Source: Cohnella ginsengisoli
GTDB lineage: Bacteria > Bacillota > Bacilli > Paenibacillales > Paenibacillaceae
DNA length: 64,000 nt
Reading direction: 5' to 3'
Assembly (NCBI RefSeq): GCF_029525555.1
Contig: NZ_JAPDHZ010000008.1
Span: 682,001-746,000 of the forward strand
Shown: positions 44,412 through 54,772 of the stretch, in pieces
Layout of the letters: each line of letters begins with the position of its first letter
How positions within the stretch are numbered: position 1 is the first letter of the stretch
The notes under the pieces: model-generated
What the model was told of the DNA's origin: nothing
Databases searched by the model: none
Seen by the model: the letters and a program-made list of their open reading frames with translations, nothing else
Translations under genes and position numbers: made by a program

Positions 44412-46502
44412 CTACAACTCCGTCTTAAACCTTGCTACATCCTCCTTCAGCTCGGAGACCAGCTCGACGAGGCGCGCTGCGTGCTCGGACACTTCTGCCG
44501 CAGCAGCCGCCTGCGCTTGAACCGAAGAGGCGATCTCCTGCGAGGAGGCCGCCGTCTGCTCGGAGACGGACAGGATCGTATCGATAGAAGAGACGACGAT
44601 GCCTTTTTGAGAATCGATGGCGGCGATCGTGGAGCGTTCTTGAGCCACGTGCGCGAGCATTCGCGCGATTGAAGTTTGGATTTGGTTCATCGCGCGGCTA
44701 ACGTGGGACACCGCGTCCTTCTGAATGCCGTTCACTTCATGGGTGCGATTCACGACCTCCGCGAGGCTGCCGGTCTGCTCCAGTACGCCGGTGATCGTCC
44801 GCTGAATCTGCATCGCAGAGTGACGGGCTTGCTGCGCCAGCCGTCTGACCTCGTCCGCGACGACCGCGAAGCCTCGGCCATGCGCGCCCGCTCTCGCAGC
44901 TTCGATCGCGGCGTTCACGGCCAGGACATTCGTCTGCTCGGCTATATCGGAGATCGCCCGGGTGACGGACGAGATCGATTGCGATTGCGCGCACAGATCG
45001 TCGACCATGCCGGCCACCCGACCGAACGCTTGCTCGAGCTCCTCGAACGAAGCTTCCAGATGCGCGGCGCTAGCGTCCCCGTCCCGAACCTGCACCTCCG
45101 ACGTCGCGAGCTCGCGTTCGATATCGGCGGATTGAACCGTCAGCGTGCCGATCTCCCGGGTTAACAGGCGTACGGCTTCGGCGCTTTTCTCCAGTTCGAG
45201 CGTCGTGCCAGCCGCGCCTGCCGCGATCTCCTCGGTCGACCGGGCGGCTTCTCGGCTGGTTCTGCCGTTTTCTCCCGAAATGACCCTAACGCCGTGCGCC
45301 GTCTCTTCGACGGAGGACACGCCGACATTCACTTTCCCGATCAGCGATCGGACGCGATGCAGCATCTCGTTGTAGCTCGCAGCCAAGTCGCCGAGTTCGT
45401 CGTTTGCCGCATAGTCGAACTCCGCGGTCAGATTCCCGTCCGCCGTCCTGGCGATCGTCCTGCGGAGGGCATTAATCGTACGCAAGAGCCGCGTCGCAAT
45501 ATAGAGGGCGGCCAGGGCGCCGATGACGAGCCCGATGACAAGGGCGATCGCGCTGATCTGAACAAACCCTTGCAAACTCCGGTCAAGCGCCTTTCGTTCG
45601 GTGAAGGAGACGACGTTCCAGTTCATCGAGTAAACGTAAGAGACCGTGCCGGCATATCGCACGCCCTGCCATTTAAACGCGATATCCTCCCGTTTGCCGG
45701 CGGCTACATCCTCGACCCACGCGAACGTTTTTTTCATCTCGCCTGCATCCTTGAGTGCGTCGGCCGTGCCTTCCGTCCGTCCGCTCGCGTTCGGATCGAT
45801 ATTTTTTCCTTCCATTCCCTTCATGAAGGAAGTGACGACGAGGCCGCGGTCATCGAAAAGGATCAGCTTGTTTTTGCCGAACGATTCGTTCGATTCCCGC
45901 AGCGCGCCGATTCCCGCGAGATCGATATCGTAGCCCGCGGTGCCGTACAGCTCCGAGCCCTTCATGACAGGCGTCACTACGGTGACGGTCATCTTGCCGG
46001 CGGCTGCGTCCAGGCGGATGCTCGTCCATGCGGTGGATTTCTCTTGCGCGACGAGCCGGTATAGCGAAGATTGCCGATCGTCAGCCGGGGGATTCGCGCT
46101 CGAAGACGCCAGCGTATGCCCGTCCGAGGCAGGAATGAAGAAGACGTTCTGCAAAGAAGGATCCTTGGCCTGTGTCGCCTGCAGCAGCAGCGCAATCGGT
46201 TGGGCCGGACGACCGGCGCTCGCGGCCAGCGCCCCGATGGACAAGGAGAGCTGCTCGAGCGATTTTTCGTATTGCTCGGTCAGCATCCGCATTTCGCGCG
46301 TCGCGCTCTCGACCTGTACCGCATTGGCATTGGCAAAGGAACGTTGAAGCGAGCTCCTCACGGTAGCGAATAGCATCAGCGTGCTGGCGGTCAGCGAGAG
46401 AAATACGGCAATACAAATGAGGAGCATCCATTTCGTGCGCAGCGAATATCTGCGGCGGTCCTGCCGGTGCAGCGAAGCGGGGGATGCGGGAGAGGAGGTC
46501 AA
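44412..46502 (-). CDS. Methyl-accepting chemotaxis protein (dCache-type sensor)
   Basis: 696 aa from TTG 46502. The first membrane helix is WMLLICIAVFLSLTASTLML. An extracellular dCache-like sensor spans about residues 60-310 (FIPASDGHTLASSSANPPAD; GTAGYDIDLAGIGALR). The second helix is ISAIALVIGLVIGALAALYI. A HAMP domain and a long signalling coiled coil follow, with the hairpin tip SDIAEQTNVLAVNAAIEAAR and AHGRGFAVVADEVRRLAQQA. It senses a small molecule outside the cell and controls CheA. Ligand unknown. Confidence 0.96.
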   Translation of the reverse strand: MTSSPASPASLHRQDRRRYSLRTKWMLLICIAVFLSLTASTLMLFATVRSSLQRSFANANAVQVESATREMRMLTEQYEKSLEQLSLSIGALAASAGRPAQPIALLLQATQAKDPSLQNVFFIPASDGHTLASSSANPPADDRQSSLYRLVAQEKSTAWTSIRLDAAAGKMTVTVVTPVMKGSELYGTAGYDIDLAGIGALRESNESFGKNKLILFDDRGLVVTSFMKGMEGKNIDPNASGRTEGTADALKDAGEMKKTFAWVEDVAAGKREDIAFKWQGVRYAGTVSYVYSMNWNVVSFTERKALDRSLQGFVQISAIALVIGLVIGALAALYIATRLLRTINALRRTIARTADGNLTAEFDYAANDELGDLAASYNEMLHRVRSLIGKVNVGVSSVEETAHGVRVISGENGRTSREAARSTEEIAAGAAGTTLELEKSAEAVRLLTREIGTLTVQSADIERELATSEVQVRDGDASAAHLEASFEELEQAFGRVAGMVDDLCAQSQSISSVTRAISDIAEQTNVLAVNAAIEAARAGAHGRGFAVVADEVRRLAQQARHSAMQIQRTITGVLEQTGSLAEVVNRTHEVNGIQKDAVSHVSRAMNQIQTSIARMLAHVAQERSTIAAIDSQKGIVVSSIDTILSVSEQTAASSQEIASSVQAQAAAAAEVSEHAARLVELVSELKEDVARFKTEL

Positions 46503-46728
46503 TGTCTAACGCCTGCCTTGTTGGGAAATGTTTGAAGTCACTCCTCATTCTAATAGACGGCGCAGATTAATGAATGCGGTTTCATAACGACTAATTTGCG
46601 ATGCGCTGGAATTTTTTTGCGATCGACCTTCCGGCATGCGCGGAGGAACGCGTGTTCCCGATTGTTTCCGAGCCTCGGGAAGCCGATAAATCCACGTAAA
46701 ACTTCTTGCGGAAATCTGTGAACATTCA

Positions 46729-46757
46729 TTGACAGTGCCCCCCGGCAAGTGTAAATT
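46729..46757 (+). promoter_or_regulatory. Sigma-A promoter of the nad operon
   Basis: TTGACA (46729-46734), 17 nt, TAAATT (46752-46757). The leader to nadA is about 115 nt. The rest of the 46503-46728 gap shows nothing I can name. Confidence 0.6.
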
Positions 46758-46778
46758 TATTGTTGACTCACCGACGGC

Positions 46779-46837
46779 GGTTGCGATTTTGGCAACCCGT
46801 TTTTGTTAAACGGCCTAATTTGTGCTTATTTTCACAA
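46779..46837 (+). promoter_or_regulatory. Hairpin with U-tract and inverted repeat in the nadA leader
   Basis: GGTTGC (46779-46784) pairs with GCAACC (46792-46797) and is followed by CGTTTTTG, a weak terminator-like hairpin. Downstream, TTGTG (46820-46824) and CACAA (46833-46837) form a spaced inverted repeat that could be an operator. Role is inference. Confidence 0.35.
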
Positions 46838-46879
46838 TTAAACATATCCAGGCGTCAACGCCGCAGGAGGAGACTCACC

Positions 46880-47818
46880 ATGGAAGCTTTAGCCCTTGAA
46901 CGCAAAGCGGAGCAGAACCGCGAGCTGCGCGAGCGCCTGGCGCAGCTGAAGAAGGAACGCAATGCCATCATTCTGGCTCACTATTACCAGCGCGACGAGA
47001 TTCAAGAGGTGGCCGACTTCCGCGGAGACTCGTTCCTGCTCGCCCAGAAGGCCGCGCAGACGGACGCGGACGTCATCGTGTTTTGCGGCGTTCACTTCAT
47101 GGGCGAGAGCGCCAAGATCCTCGCGCCGCACAAGACCGTGCTCGTCCCCGACGAGCGCGCGGGCTGCCCGATGGCGGACATGGTCAATCCGATCGGCCTG
47201 CGGGAGCTGAAGGCGAAGCATCCGAACGCCAAGGTCGTGACCTATATCAACTCGTCCGCAGACGTGAAGGCCGAGACCGATATCTGCTGTACGTCGGCGA
47301 ACGCGGTCAAGGTCGTCAACTCCGTCGAAGGCGACGAGGTCATCTGGTGCCCGGACAAGAACCTGGGTCACTACGTGCAGCAGCATACGGACAAGAAGAT
47401 GATCATCTGGGAAGGCTACTGCAACACGCACGACATGCTGACCGTCAAAGACGTGTACGAGATGCGCGCGAAGCATCCGAACGCGCAGTTCGTCGTGCAT
47501 CCGGAATGCCGGCCCGAGGTCGTCGAGCTGGCCGACTTCGTCGGCAGCACGACCGGTATCCTGAAGTATTGCCGCGAATCGAGCCACAAGGAGTTCATCG
47601 TCGGCACCGAGGACGGCACGGGGTACCAGCTGCGGGTGGACAGCCCGGACAAGACGTTCCATTTCGCGAGCAAGTTTCTCGTCTGCCCGAACATGAAGGT
47701 CAACAATCTGAAGAAGGTCGTCAAGGCGCTCGAAACGATGCAGCCGCAAATCCACGTGCCGCAAGACGTCGCCGACAAGGCGCGCCTGTCGCTCGAGCGC
47801 ATGCTGCTCGTCAAGTAA
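46880..47818 (+). CDS. nadA: Quinolinate synthase NadA
   Basis: 312 aa from ATG 46880 behind CAGGAGGAGACTCACC. Family blocks: NAIILAHYYQRDEIQEVADF, IVFCGVHFMGESAKILAPHK, TYINSSADVKAETDICCTSA. The 4Fe-4S ligands are Cys residues in the ICCTS, HPECRPEV and FLVCPNM segments. It condenses iminoaspartate and dihydroxyacetone phosphate to quinolinate. Gene order here is nadA-nadB-nadC, differing from the B. subtilis order. Confidence 0.97.
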   Translation: MEALALERKAEQNRELRERLAQLKKERNAIILAHYYQRDEIQEVADFRGDSFLLAQKAAQTDADVIVFCGVHFMGESAKILAPHKTVLVPDERAGCPMADMVNPIGLRELKAKHPNAKVVTYINSSADVKAETDICCTSANAVKVVNSVEGDEVIWCPDKNLGHYVQQHTDKKMIIWEGYCNTHDMLTVKDVYEMRAKHPNAQFVVHPECRPEVVELADFVGSTTGILKYCRESSHKEFIVGTEDGTGYQLRVDSPDKTFHFASKFLVCPNMKVNNLKKVVKALETMQPQIHVPQDVADKARLSLERMLLVK

Positions 47819-47861
47819 CCGAGAGAGACCAATAACTTCAGGCGGGGAGTCGCAGAGGGCC

Positions 47862-49476
47862 ATGATACCACGTTATATCGTCGATTTCGCTCCGGCGGAG
47901 CTAGATACCGTACAGACGGATATGATCATTATCGGAGCGGGGATCGCGGGCCTGTTCACGGCGCTTCAAGCGGCCAAAGACCGCCGCGTGCTCATGATCA
48001 CGAAAAAGTCGCTGTTCGACAGCAACACGCGTTACGCGCAGGGCGGCATCGCGGCCGTCATCTCGGAGGACGATTCGCCGGAGTTCCACCGCCAGGATAC
48101 GTTGATCGCGGGCGCGGGGCTATGCGACCCACAGGCCGTGGACGTGCTCGTGCACGAGGGGCCAGACTGCGTGCAAGCGCTGATTCAGTACGGCACGCAC
48201 TTCGACGAGGAAGACGGACATCTCGCCCTGACCAAGGAAGGCGCGCATAGCCAGCGCCGCATCCTCCACGCCAACGGCGACGCCACGGGCTACGAGATCG
48301 TGCGCGCGCTGGCGGAGAAAGTGCAAAGCGTGCCGAATATCGAAGTGTGGGACGACCACTTCGTGCTCGACCTTCTTACCGAGGAGGGCGAATGCGTCGG
48401 CGCGCTCGTGCAGAAGCCGGACGGCTCTCGCGTCATCGTGCGGGGGGGCGGCCACCGTACTCTGCTCCGGCGGTACCGGGCAGCTGTACCGCTACACGAC
48501 GAATCCGGAGGTGGCGACGGGCGACGGCATCGCGATGGCTTACCGTGCAGGCGCGGTCATTCGCGACATGGAGTTCAATCAGTTCCACCCGACTTCTCTT
48601 TGCTATCCCGGCGCGCCGCGCTTTCTGATCTCGGAGGCGGTACGCGGGGAAGGCGCCGTCCTTCGCAACATTCGCGGCGAGCGCTTCATGGATAAGTACC
48701 ATCCGCAGCTCGAATTAGCGCCCCGCGACATCGTAGCCCGGGCGATCGTAAGCGAGATGGAGCTGACCAAGTCGACTTACGTTTATATCGACATTACGCA
48801 TGAGACGCCGGACCTGATCAAGCACCGGTTTCCGAATATTTACGAATTTTGCCTGAATTACGGCCTCGACATGACGACGGACTGGATTCCGGTGGCGCCG
48901 GCTGCCCATTATATGATGGGAGGCGTCCGCACGGACATGAACGGCGAATCGAGCATCCCCCGGCTGTTCGCCTGCGGCGAAGTATCGTCGACGGGCGTGC
49001 ACGGCGCGAACCGGCTGGCGAGCAACTCGCTGTCCGAGGCGATCGTCTTCGGCCGCCGCATCGTCGAGCGGGTTCGCTCGCTCGAGCCGCTTGCGCGCGA
49101 AGCGCATACCGGATATGCCTCCGAGCGGATCGGCGCGCCTGCGGGCAAGATGGCGGAGCGCCGCCTGAAGCTTCAGAAGCTGATGGTACGCTTCGCCGGT
49201 CTCAGGCGGGAGGCCCACGGCTTGACCAAGGGGCTCGAGGAGCTGCGACGCCAGGCGCCGCTGTACCAGACGGAGATGACGACGCGCGAGGAGTTCGAAT
49301 ACGCGAACCTGCTCACCTGCGCGACGTTGATGATGGAGGCCGCCCTCATGCGCGAAGAGAGCCGCGGGGCGCACTACCGGGAGGACTTCCCGGACAAGGA
49401 CGATCTGTTCTGGCGCAAGCATACGCTGATGCACAGGGAACGGGGCATCGGAGAGGAGTTCATAGGCGATGTTTGA
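47862..49476 (+). CDS. nadB: L-aspartate oxidase NadB, frameshifted in this sequence
   Basis: ATG 47862. The FAD-binding start is MIIIGAGIAGLFTALQAAKD, then NTRYAQGGIAAVISEDDSPE. One extra G in G7 48442-48448 shifts the frame just before ATVLCSGGTGQLYRYTTNPE; correcting it gives 537 aa. Later blocks are FNQFHPTSLCYPGAPRFLIS, YMMGGVRTDMNGESSIPRLF and GEVSSTGVHGANRLASNSLS. It oxidises L-aspartate to iminoaspartate for NadA. It overlaps nadC by 8 nt. The neighbouring intact pathway genes argue that the break is a sequence error. Confidence 0.95.
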
Positions 49477-50368
49477 ATCGGAAAAAGACTGGGAGATCGC
49501 GGGACCCGCGGTCGACGCCGTCAAGGCGCAGCTGAGGGCCTGGCTGGCCGAGGATATCGGCAGCGGGGACGTCAGCACGATGTCGACGGTGCCGGCGGGC
49601 CACCGCTCGAAGGGCATTATCCACGCCAAGGAGGCGGGCGTGCTGGCGGGCATGCCGCTCATGCGCCTCGTCTTCGGCGTGATCGATCCGTCGCTTGCGA
49701 TCGATTCGCGGGCGCATGACGGGGACCGCGTCGAGCGCGGCACCGTGCTCGCGGTCGTCGAGGGCGCCACGCACAGCATCCTGACCGGCGAGCGCCTCGC
49801 GCTGAACCTGCTGCAGCGGCTGTCCGGCATCGCCACCAAGACCCGCGTCTACGTGGACGCGGCCGAAGGCTATCCGGCGCGGATCGCCGATACGCGCAAG
49901 ACGACGCCGGGCCACCGCACGCTGGAGAAGTACGCGGTCCGCATCGGCGGCGCGAGCAATCACCGCTTCGGCTTGTACGATGCGGTCATGATCAAAGATA
50001 ATCATATTAAGGCGGCCGGCGGCATCTCGGAGGCCGTCGCGTCGGCGAAGTCTCGCATCCCGCACACGATGATGATCGAGGTGGAGGCGGAGTCGCTCGA
50101 GCAAGCGATCGAGGCGGCGCGCGCCGGCGCGAACGTCGTCATGTTCGACAATATGTCGCCCGGGCAAATGAAGGCGGCCGCAGTCGAGCTGCGCGGCATC
50201 GCGCCCCATATCGTATTGGAAGCGTCCGGCGGCATTCGTCCGGAGCGGGTGCGCGAGGTGGCGGCATCCGGCGTAGACGTGATCAGCGTCGGCGCGCTCA
50301 CCCATTCGTTCAACGCGCTGGACATCAGCCTTGACCTGAACGAAGTCAAGAAGGGGGAAGTCTCTTGA
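49469..50368 (+). CDS. nadC: Nicotinate-nucleotide pyrophosphorylase NadC
   Basis: 299 aa from ATG 49469. Signature blocks: [80 protein letters not shown]. It decarboxylates and phosphoribosylates quinolinate to nicotinate mononucleotide. The TGA stop overlaps the TTG start of coaX. Confidence 0.97.
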   Translation: MFESEKDWEIAGPAVDAVKAQLRAWLAEDIGSGDVSTMSTVPAGHRSKGIIHAKEAGVLAGMPLMRLVFGVIDPSLAIDSRAHDGDRVERGTVLAVVEGATHSILTGERLALNLLQRLSGIATKTRVYVDAAEGYPARIADTRKTTPGHRTLEKYAVRIGGASNHRFGLYDAVMIKDNHIKAAGGISEAVASAKSRIPHTMMIEVEAESLEQAIEAARAGANVVMFDNMSPGQMKAAAVELRGIAPHIVLEASGGIRPERVREVAASGVDVISVGALTHSFNALDISLDLNEVKKGEVS

Positions 50369-51129
50369 TTCTGGTCGTCGACGTCGGGAACACCAACATC
50401 GTGCTCGGCTTGTACGAGGGGTCGGAGCTTCTCCATCATTGGCGGCTCAGCACGAACCGCTCGGCGACGGTCGACGAGTACGGGATCATGCTGACCAACC
50501 TGTTCAGCATCGCGGGCGTCCAGGCCGCCGAGATCGACGGCGTCATCGTCTCGTGCGTCGTGCCGCCGCTCATGCCTACGCTCGAGCGGCTGTTCGCCAA
50601 GTATGCCGGCCGCGAGGCGCTGGTCGTCGGACCGGGCATCAAGACGGGTCTCAACATCCGGTACGAAAATCCGAAGGAAGTCGGCGCCGACCGGATCGTT
50701 AACGCGGTCGCCGGCATCGAACACTACGGCGCGCCGCTGGTCGTCGTAGACTTCGGCACGGCGACGACCTTCGATTATATCGACGAGGCGGGCGCTTATC
50801 TCGGCGGGGTCATCGTGCCGGGCATCGGCATCTCGGCCGAAGCGCTGTACCAACGCGCCGCCAGGCTGCCGCGCGTCGAGCTGGCCAAGCCGCGGGCGGT
50901 CGTCGGCCGCAACACGGTCGCCGCGATCCAATCCGGCGCGATCTACGGCTACGCCGGCCAGGTGGACGGCATCGTGAAGCGCATCTGCGCCGAGCAGCGC
51001 TGCACGCCGCGCGTCATCGCGACGGGCGGTCTCGCAGAGCTGATCGCCGGCGAGTCGGAGACGATCGAGGCGGTCGATTCGATGCTGACGCTGGAAGGAT
51101 TAAGAATCATCTACGAACGCAATCTATAG
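50365..51129 (+). CDS. coaX: Type III pantothenate kinase CoaX
   Basis: 254 aa from TTG 50365 (GGGGGAAGTCTC upstream), overlapping nadC. The N-terminal ASKHA motif is [39 protein letters not shown] and [14 protein letters not shown] contain the catalytic Asp and the phosphate loop; [20 protein letters not shown] follows. It starts CoA synthesis. Adjacent to hslO as in B. subtilis. Confidence 0.97.
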   Translation: MILVVDVGNTNIVLGLYEGSELLHHWRLSTNRSATVDEYGIMLTNLFSIAGVQAAEIDGVIVSCVVPPLMPTLERLFAKYAGREALVVGPGIKTGLNIRYENPKEVGADRIVNAVAGIEHYGAPLVVVDFGTATTFDYIDEAGAYLGGVIVPGIGISAEALYQRAARLPRVELAKPRAVVGRNTVAAIQSGAIYGYAGQVDGIVKRICAEQRCTPRVIATGGLAELIAGESETIEAVDSMLTLEGLRIIYERNL

Positions 51130-51206
51130 GAATCCCGGCCATCGGTCGCCCGTTCTCGCGGGCGGACGAGCCGGCCTGCGACAACAGAGGCAAAGGAGCG
51201 GATGAA

Positions 51207-52085
51207 GTGACGGACGAACTGATTAGAGGCACCGCGTGGGGCGGCGCCGTGCGCGTCTTCGGCGCGAAGACGACCGAGCTCGTGCGCGAGCTCCAACGGA
51301 GGCACGACACGTTTCCGACGGCTTCGGCCGCGCTCGGCCGGACCGCGACGGCGGCGGCCATGATGGGCTTCATGCTCAAGGGAGACGAGAAGCTCACCGT
51401 GCAGGTGAAGGGCGACGGACCGATCGGCCAGATCGTCGTCGACGCCAACGCCGCAGGCGAAGTCAAGGGCTACGTCGACTATCCGCATACGCATCTGCCC
51501 AGCAATAGCCTGGGCAAGCTGGACGTATCGGGTGCGGTGGGCAAGACGGGCTTCCTCAACGTGACCAAGGATCTTGGTCTTAAGGAGCCTTACCGCGGCA
51601 GCGTGCCCCTCATCTCGGGCGAGCTGGCCGAGGACTTTACGTATTACTTCGCGGCATCCGAGCAGACGCCTTCCGCCGTCGGGCTGGGCGTCCTCGTCGA
51701 TACCGACAACGCCGTGCTGCATGCGGGCGGATTCGTCATCCAGGTGCTGCCGAACATTACTGACGAGCAGCTATCGCGTCTTGAGCAAGCCGTTTCGGCG
51801 ATGCCGCACGTCACCGCACTACTTGATCAAGGCGAGACGGCCGAAGGAATCTTGAAGTTCCTCGTCGGCGACGATCTGACGATTCATGACACGATTGAGC
51901 CCAAGTTCGTCTGCGGCTGCTCGCGCGAGCGCGTAGAGCGCACGCTCATCAGCATGGGCGAAGCCGACCTGCGCAAGCTCATCGACGAAGATGGCCAGGC
52001 CCAGGTCGAGTGTCATTTCTGCAATGAATCTTATTTATTCGACGGCGAGCAGCTCCGCGAGATTCTGGAACGCGCGTCTTCTTAA
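51207..52085 (+). CDS. hslO: Redox-regulated chaperone Hsp33
   Basis: 292 aa from GTG 51207 behind AAAGGAGCGGATGAA. N-domain blocks: LIRGTAWGGAVRVFGAKTTE, ASAALGRTATAAAMMGFMLK, YVDYPHTHLPSNSLGKLDVS. The C-terminal redox switch has the four zinc Cys: FVCGCSRERVERTL (CxC) and ECHFCNESY (CxxC). Oxidation releases zinc and activates the holdase. Confidence 0.97.
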   Translation: MTDELIRGTAWGGAVRVFGAKTTELVRELQRRHDTFPTASAALGRTATAAAMMGFMLKGDEKLTVQVKGDGPIGQIVVDANAAGEVKGYVDYPHTHLPSNSLGKLDVSGAVGKTGFLNVTKDLGLKEPYRGSVPLISGELAEDFTYYFAASEQTPSAVGLGVLVDTDNAVLHAGGFVIQVLPNITDEQLSRLEQAVSAMPHVTALLDQGETAEGILKFLVGDDLTIHDTIEPKFVCGCSRERVERTLISMGEADLRKLIDEDGQAQVECHFCNESYLFDGEQLREILERASS

Positions 52086-52109
52086 TATGGCAGAGGGAGG
52101 GATACGGCC

Positions 52110-53080
52110 ATGTGGCAGACGAAACGGCTGGGGAAGCCGATCGTTCTGCTTGCCCTGACGTGGGCGCTGGCTGCCGAGGCCGGTTGTACGGCCAAGCCGG
52201 CGCACACGGCGGAGCCGCCCGGCACCGAGCCGATCCCATCGGGTTCGATGACGGGAGCTCCGGGAGGAGCGGGCGACACCGTGGCGATCGTAGGGGGAGA
52301 CGCGCATCACGCGCCGGCAGCTGCTGGACGCGCTGCTGAATTCGTACGGAGAGCAAACGGTGCGGATGATGATGCTTCGCGTGGCCGTCCAGAAGGAAGC
52401 GCAATCCGCGGGCATCTCGATTAAGGAGGACGCGGTGGATCAGGAGCTTCGCAAGGCGAGCGAAGGCTATGAGAGTCTTGAAGCTTTCTATGATGCCAGG
52501 AAGCAGCAGCTTGGCATGTCGCGCGAGGACGTGCGCGAAGATATCCTTTATAAATTGCAGCTTGAAGCGCTCGCGGTCCGCGGCATTCAGGTGACGGAAG
52601 CGGACGTGGACCAGTATATGAGCGATCATCCGGAGGCATTCGCGCCGAAGGAGGAGCTGAAGCTCTCCCATATCGTCGTGGGCCGGCAGAAGGACGCCGA
52701 GCATCTGGTGGACCTGCTGCAGCAAGGAGAGGACTTCGCGGAGCTGGCCGCCGCGAACTCGCAGGATGCGGATACGGCCTCTGACGGCGGCAATCTGGGC
52801 TGGGTAGAGGCCGACGATCCGTTCATCGCGCCTGAGCTGTTGGCGGCGGCCGCGAAGCTGGAGATCGGGGGAAGCCGCAGGGCCGATCCGCACGGACGCC
52901 GGCTACGAAGTCGTGCTCGTCGCGGGCCGGCGAGGCGCGGGCGAGCAGGATGCGCAGGCGGTGCGGGAAGAGGCGAAGCGCGAATACGCACTGTCGGTGG
53001 CGCCGCCGCTGTCCGAGGTCGAGCAGTCGCTGCTGGACAAGTACGGAGCCAAAGTGCTGGATGGGGCGCTTCAATTTTAG
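52110..53080 (+). CDS. PpiC-type peptidyl-prolyl isomerase lipoprotein (YacD/PrsA-like), frameshifted twice in this sequence
   Basis: ATG 52110 behind GGCAGAGGGAGGG. The lipoprotein signal peptide is LLALTWALAAEAGC. One extra G in G5 52293-52297 and another in G5 52867-52871 break the frame. Restored, it reads VAIVGETRITRRQLLDALLN, then a parvulin domain (ELKLSHIVVGRQKDAEHLVD, LGWVEADDPFIAPELLAAAA, GPIRTDAGYEVVLVAGRR). It ends at TAG 53078-53080, 322 aa. Place between hslO and cysK equals yacD of B. subtilis. Confidence 0.88.
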
Positions 53081-53127
53081 GCGCGCGTTTAGGCGCACGG
53101 ATTTAGCCGTACGGAATTATCCTTCTA

Positions 53128-53156
53128 TTGACATTCATGTGCAACGTTGATAAGAT
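53128..53156 (+). promoter_or_regulatory. Sigma-A promoter of cysK
   Basis: TTGACA (53128-53133), 17 nt, TAAGAT (53151-53156). The leader of about 80 nt ends in CAAGGAGGAATC before the start. Confidence 0.75.
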
Positions 53157-53242
53157 GAGAAAAGATAAAAGCCGACTGAAATTGTCGGAAATACGGGAAT
53201 GGACGAGGCCGTCCGCCATTATCCAAGGAGGAATCATTCGAC

Positions 53243-54181
53243 ATGGCAAAAATCGTGCAGAATATCACGGACCTGATCGGGGATACGCCGCTCGTCCGTC
53301 TGAACCGCATCGTACCCGAGGGCAGCGCGGAGGTTTACGTCAAGGTCGAATATCAGAATCCGGGCGCTAGCGTCAAGGATCGGATCGCCATCAGCATCGT
53401 CGAAGAAGCCGAAAAAGAAGGCAAGCTGAAGCCGGGCGGCACGATCGTCGAAGCGACCAGCGGCAACACCGGCATCGGCCTCGCGCTCGTCGCTGCGGCG
53501 AAGGGCTACCGTGCGGTCATCGTCATGCCCGAGACGATGAGCCTCGAGCGCCGCAACCTGCTTCGCGCCTACGGCGCAGAGCTGGTGCTGACGCCGGGTT
53601 CCGAAGGCATGAACGGCGCCGTCAAGAAGGCCGAAGAGCTCCTCAAGGAGAACCCGGACTACTTCCTCGCCGACCAGTTCAAGAACAAGGCGAACCTGAA
53701 GATCCACCTCGAGACGACGGGTCCCGAGATCGTCGAAGCGATCAACTCCCTTGACGGCAAGCTGGACGCGTTCGTGGCGGGCATCGGCACGGGCGGCACG
53801 ATCTCCGGCGCCGGCAAGGTGCTGAAGGACAACTTCCCGGGCGTCAAGATCGTCGCCGTCGAGCCTGCGGCGTCTCCGCTGCTGTCGAGCGGCAAGGCCG
53901 GCCCTCACAAGATCCAAGGCATCGGCGCGAACTTCGTGCCTGAGATTCTGGATCGCGAGATCTACGACCAGATCATCGCCGTCGAAAATGAAGACGCGTT
54001 CGAGTGGGCGCGCACCGCCGCCAAGAAGGAAGGCATCCTGTGCGGCATTTCCTCCGGCGCGGCGATCTTCGCGGCGCTGCAAGTGGCGAAGGAGCTCGGC
54101 GCCGGCAAGCGCGTCGTCGCGGTCGTTCCGTCCAACGGCGAGCGCTACCTGAGCACGCCGCTGTTCAACTTCGACAACTGA
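53243..54181 (+). CDS. cysK: Cysteine synthase A (O-acetylserine sulfhydrylase)
   Basis: 312 aa from ATG 53243 behind CAAGGAGGAATCATTCGAC. PLP-binding Lys45 lies in [11 protein letters not shown], the substrate loop is [20 protein letters not shown], and the PLP-phosphate loop is [17 protein letters not shown]. It makes L-cysteine from O-acetylserine and sulfide. It is expressed from its own promoter and ended by a strong terminator. Confidence 0.98.
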   Translation: MAKIVQNITDLIGDTPLVRLNRIVPEGSAEVYVKVEYQNPGASVKDRIAISIVEEAEKEGKLKPGGTIVEATSGNTGIGLALVAAAKGYRAVIVMPETMSLERRNLLRAYGAELVLTPGSEGMNGAVKKAEELLKENPDYFLADQFKNKANLKIHLETTGPEIVEAINSLDGKLDAFVAGIGTGGTISGAGKVLKDNFPGVKIVAVEPAASPLLSSGKAGPHKIQGIGANFVPEILDREIYDQIIAVENEDAFEWARTAAKKEGILCGISSGAAIFAALQVAKELGAGKRVVAVVPSNGERYLSTPLFNFDN

Positions 54182-54196
54182 TAAAGTTGGCCGACG

Positions 54197-54228
54197 ATCC
54201 GGCCGTCCTTTGGGGCGGCCGGATTTTT
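54197..54228 (+). terminator. Terminator after cysK
   Basis: ATCCGGCCG (54197-54205) / CGGCCGGAT (54216-54224), then TTTT. Confidence 0.93.
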
Positions 54229-54247
54229 GCGTTGGGCCGAGGAACGC

Positions 54248-54273
54248 AAAAACGGAGGGCCTCGGCCCTCCGT
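54248..54273 (-). terminator. Terminator of the minus-strand gene at 54280-54660
   Basis: ACGGAGGGC (54252-54260), CTCG, GCCCTCCGT (54265-54273). On the minus strand it is followed by TTTTT (54252-54248). Confidence 0.9.
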
Positions 54274-54279
54274 TTGCGT

Positions 54280-54660
54280 CTATAGCGCGCCGGCTTGCCG
54301 GCAGATCTCCACCGCTTGGTCGTAGTCTTCGTCGTCGACGATGGCCGTCAGCAGAATATCCCGCCCGGTCACCCGGTTGTCCGGCCCGCCCGAGCTCATC
54401 CCGCTGGCGCTGACGCTGGCCGCGGCCAGCACGGCTGCGTCGGGGTTGTCGAAGTCCCCGCCCAGCGTGATGAATCCGAGCCCGCGAAACGTACCTGCGA
54501 TCGTATTGCCCAGCTGGTCGAGATGCTCCATACCGGCGCCCGGATACCCGTCGAACCGGTCGATCCCATGCTCGATCAAACGCAAAGACTTTAGCCCCTC
54601 CAGCGCCTGCCTGGCTTGGTCCGGCGTGTTGAAATAAGCGAGCACCGCTCGTTCTGCCAT
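54280..54660 (-). CDS. Hypothetical protein, possibly general-stress-protein-17M-like (126 aa)
   Basis: ATG 54660 has AAAGGAGGACGACGCG upstream. The sequence starts MAERAVLAYFNTPDQARQAL, a beta-alpha pattern seen in YflT/17M-type and other ferredoxin-like small proteins. It contains GFITLGGDFDNPDAAVLAAA and ends ILLTAIVDDEDYDQAVEICR. No signal peptide; the central GxxG-rich stretch could be membrane-proximal but is not a clear helix. Assignment is tentative. Confidence 0.7.
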   Translation of the reverse strand: MAERAVLAYFNTPDQARQALEGLKSLRLIEHGIDRFDGYPGAGMEHLDQLGNTIAGTFRGLGFITLGGDFDNPDAAVLAAASVSASGMSSGGPDNRVTGRDILLTAIVDDEDYDQAVEICRQAGAL

Positions 54661-54772
54661 CGCGTCGTCCTCCTTTGGCCGGCGCCATCTACGCCGGCAT
54701 AATCCACCGTAGTATAGGCGCGGGCGAAGGCGGCTATGCGGGCGCACGGACCTAAGAATATCTCGCGCGAGC

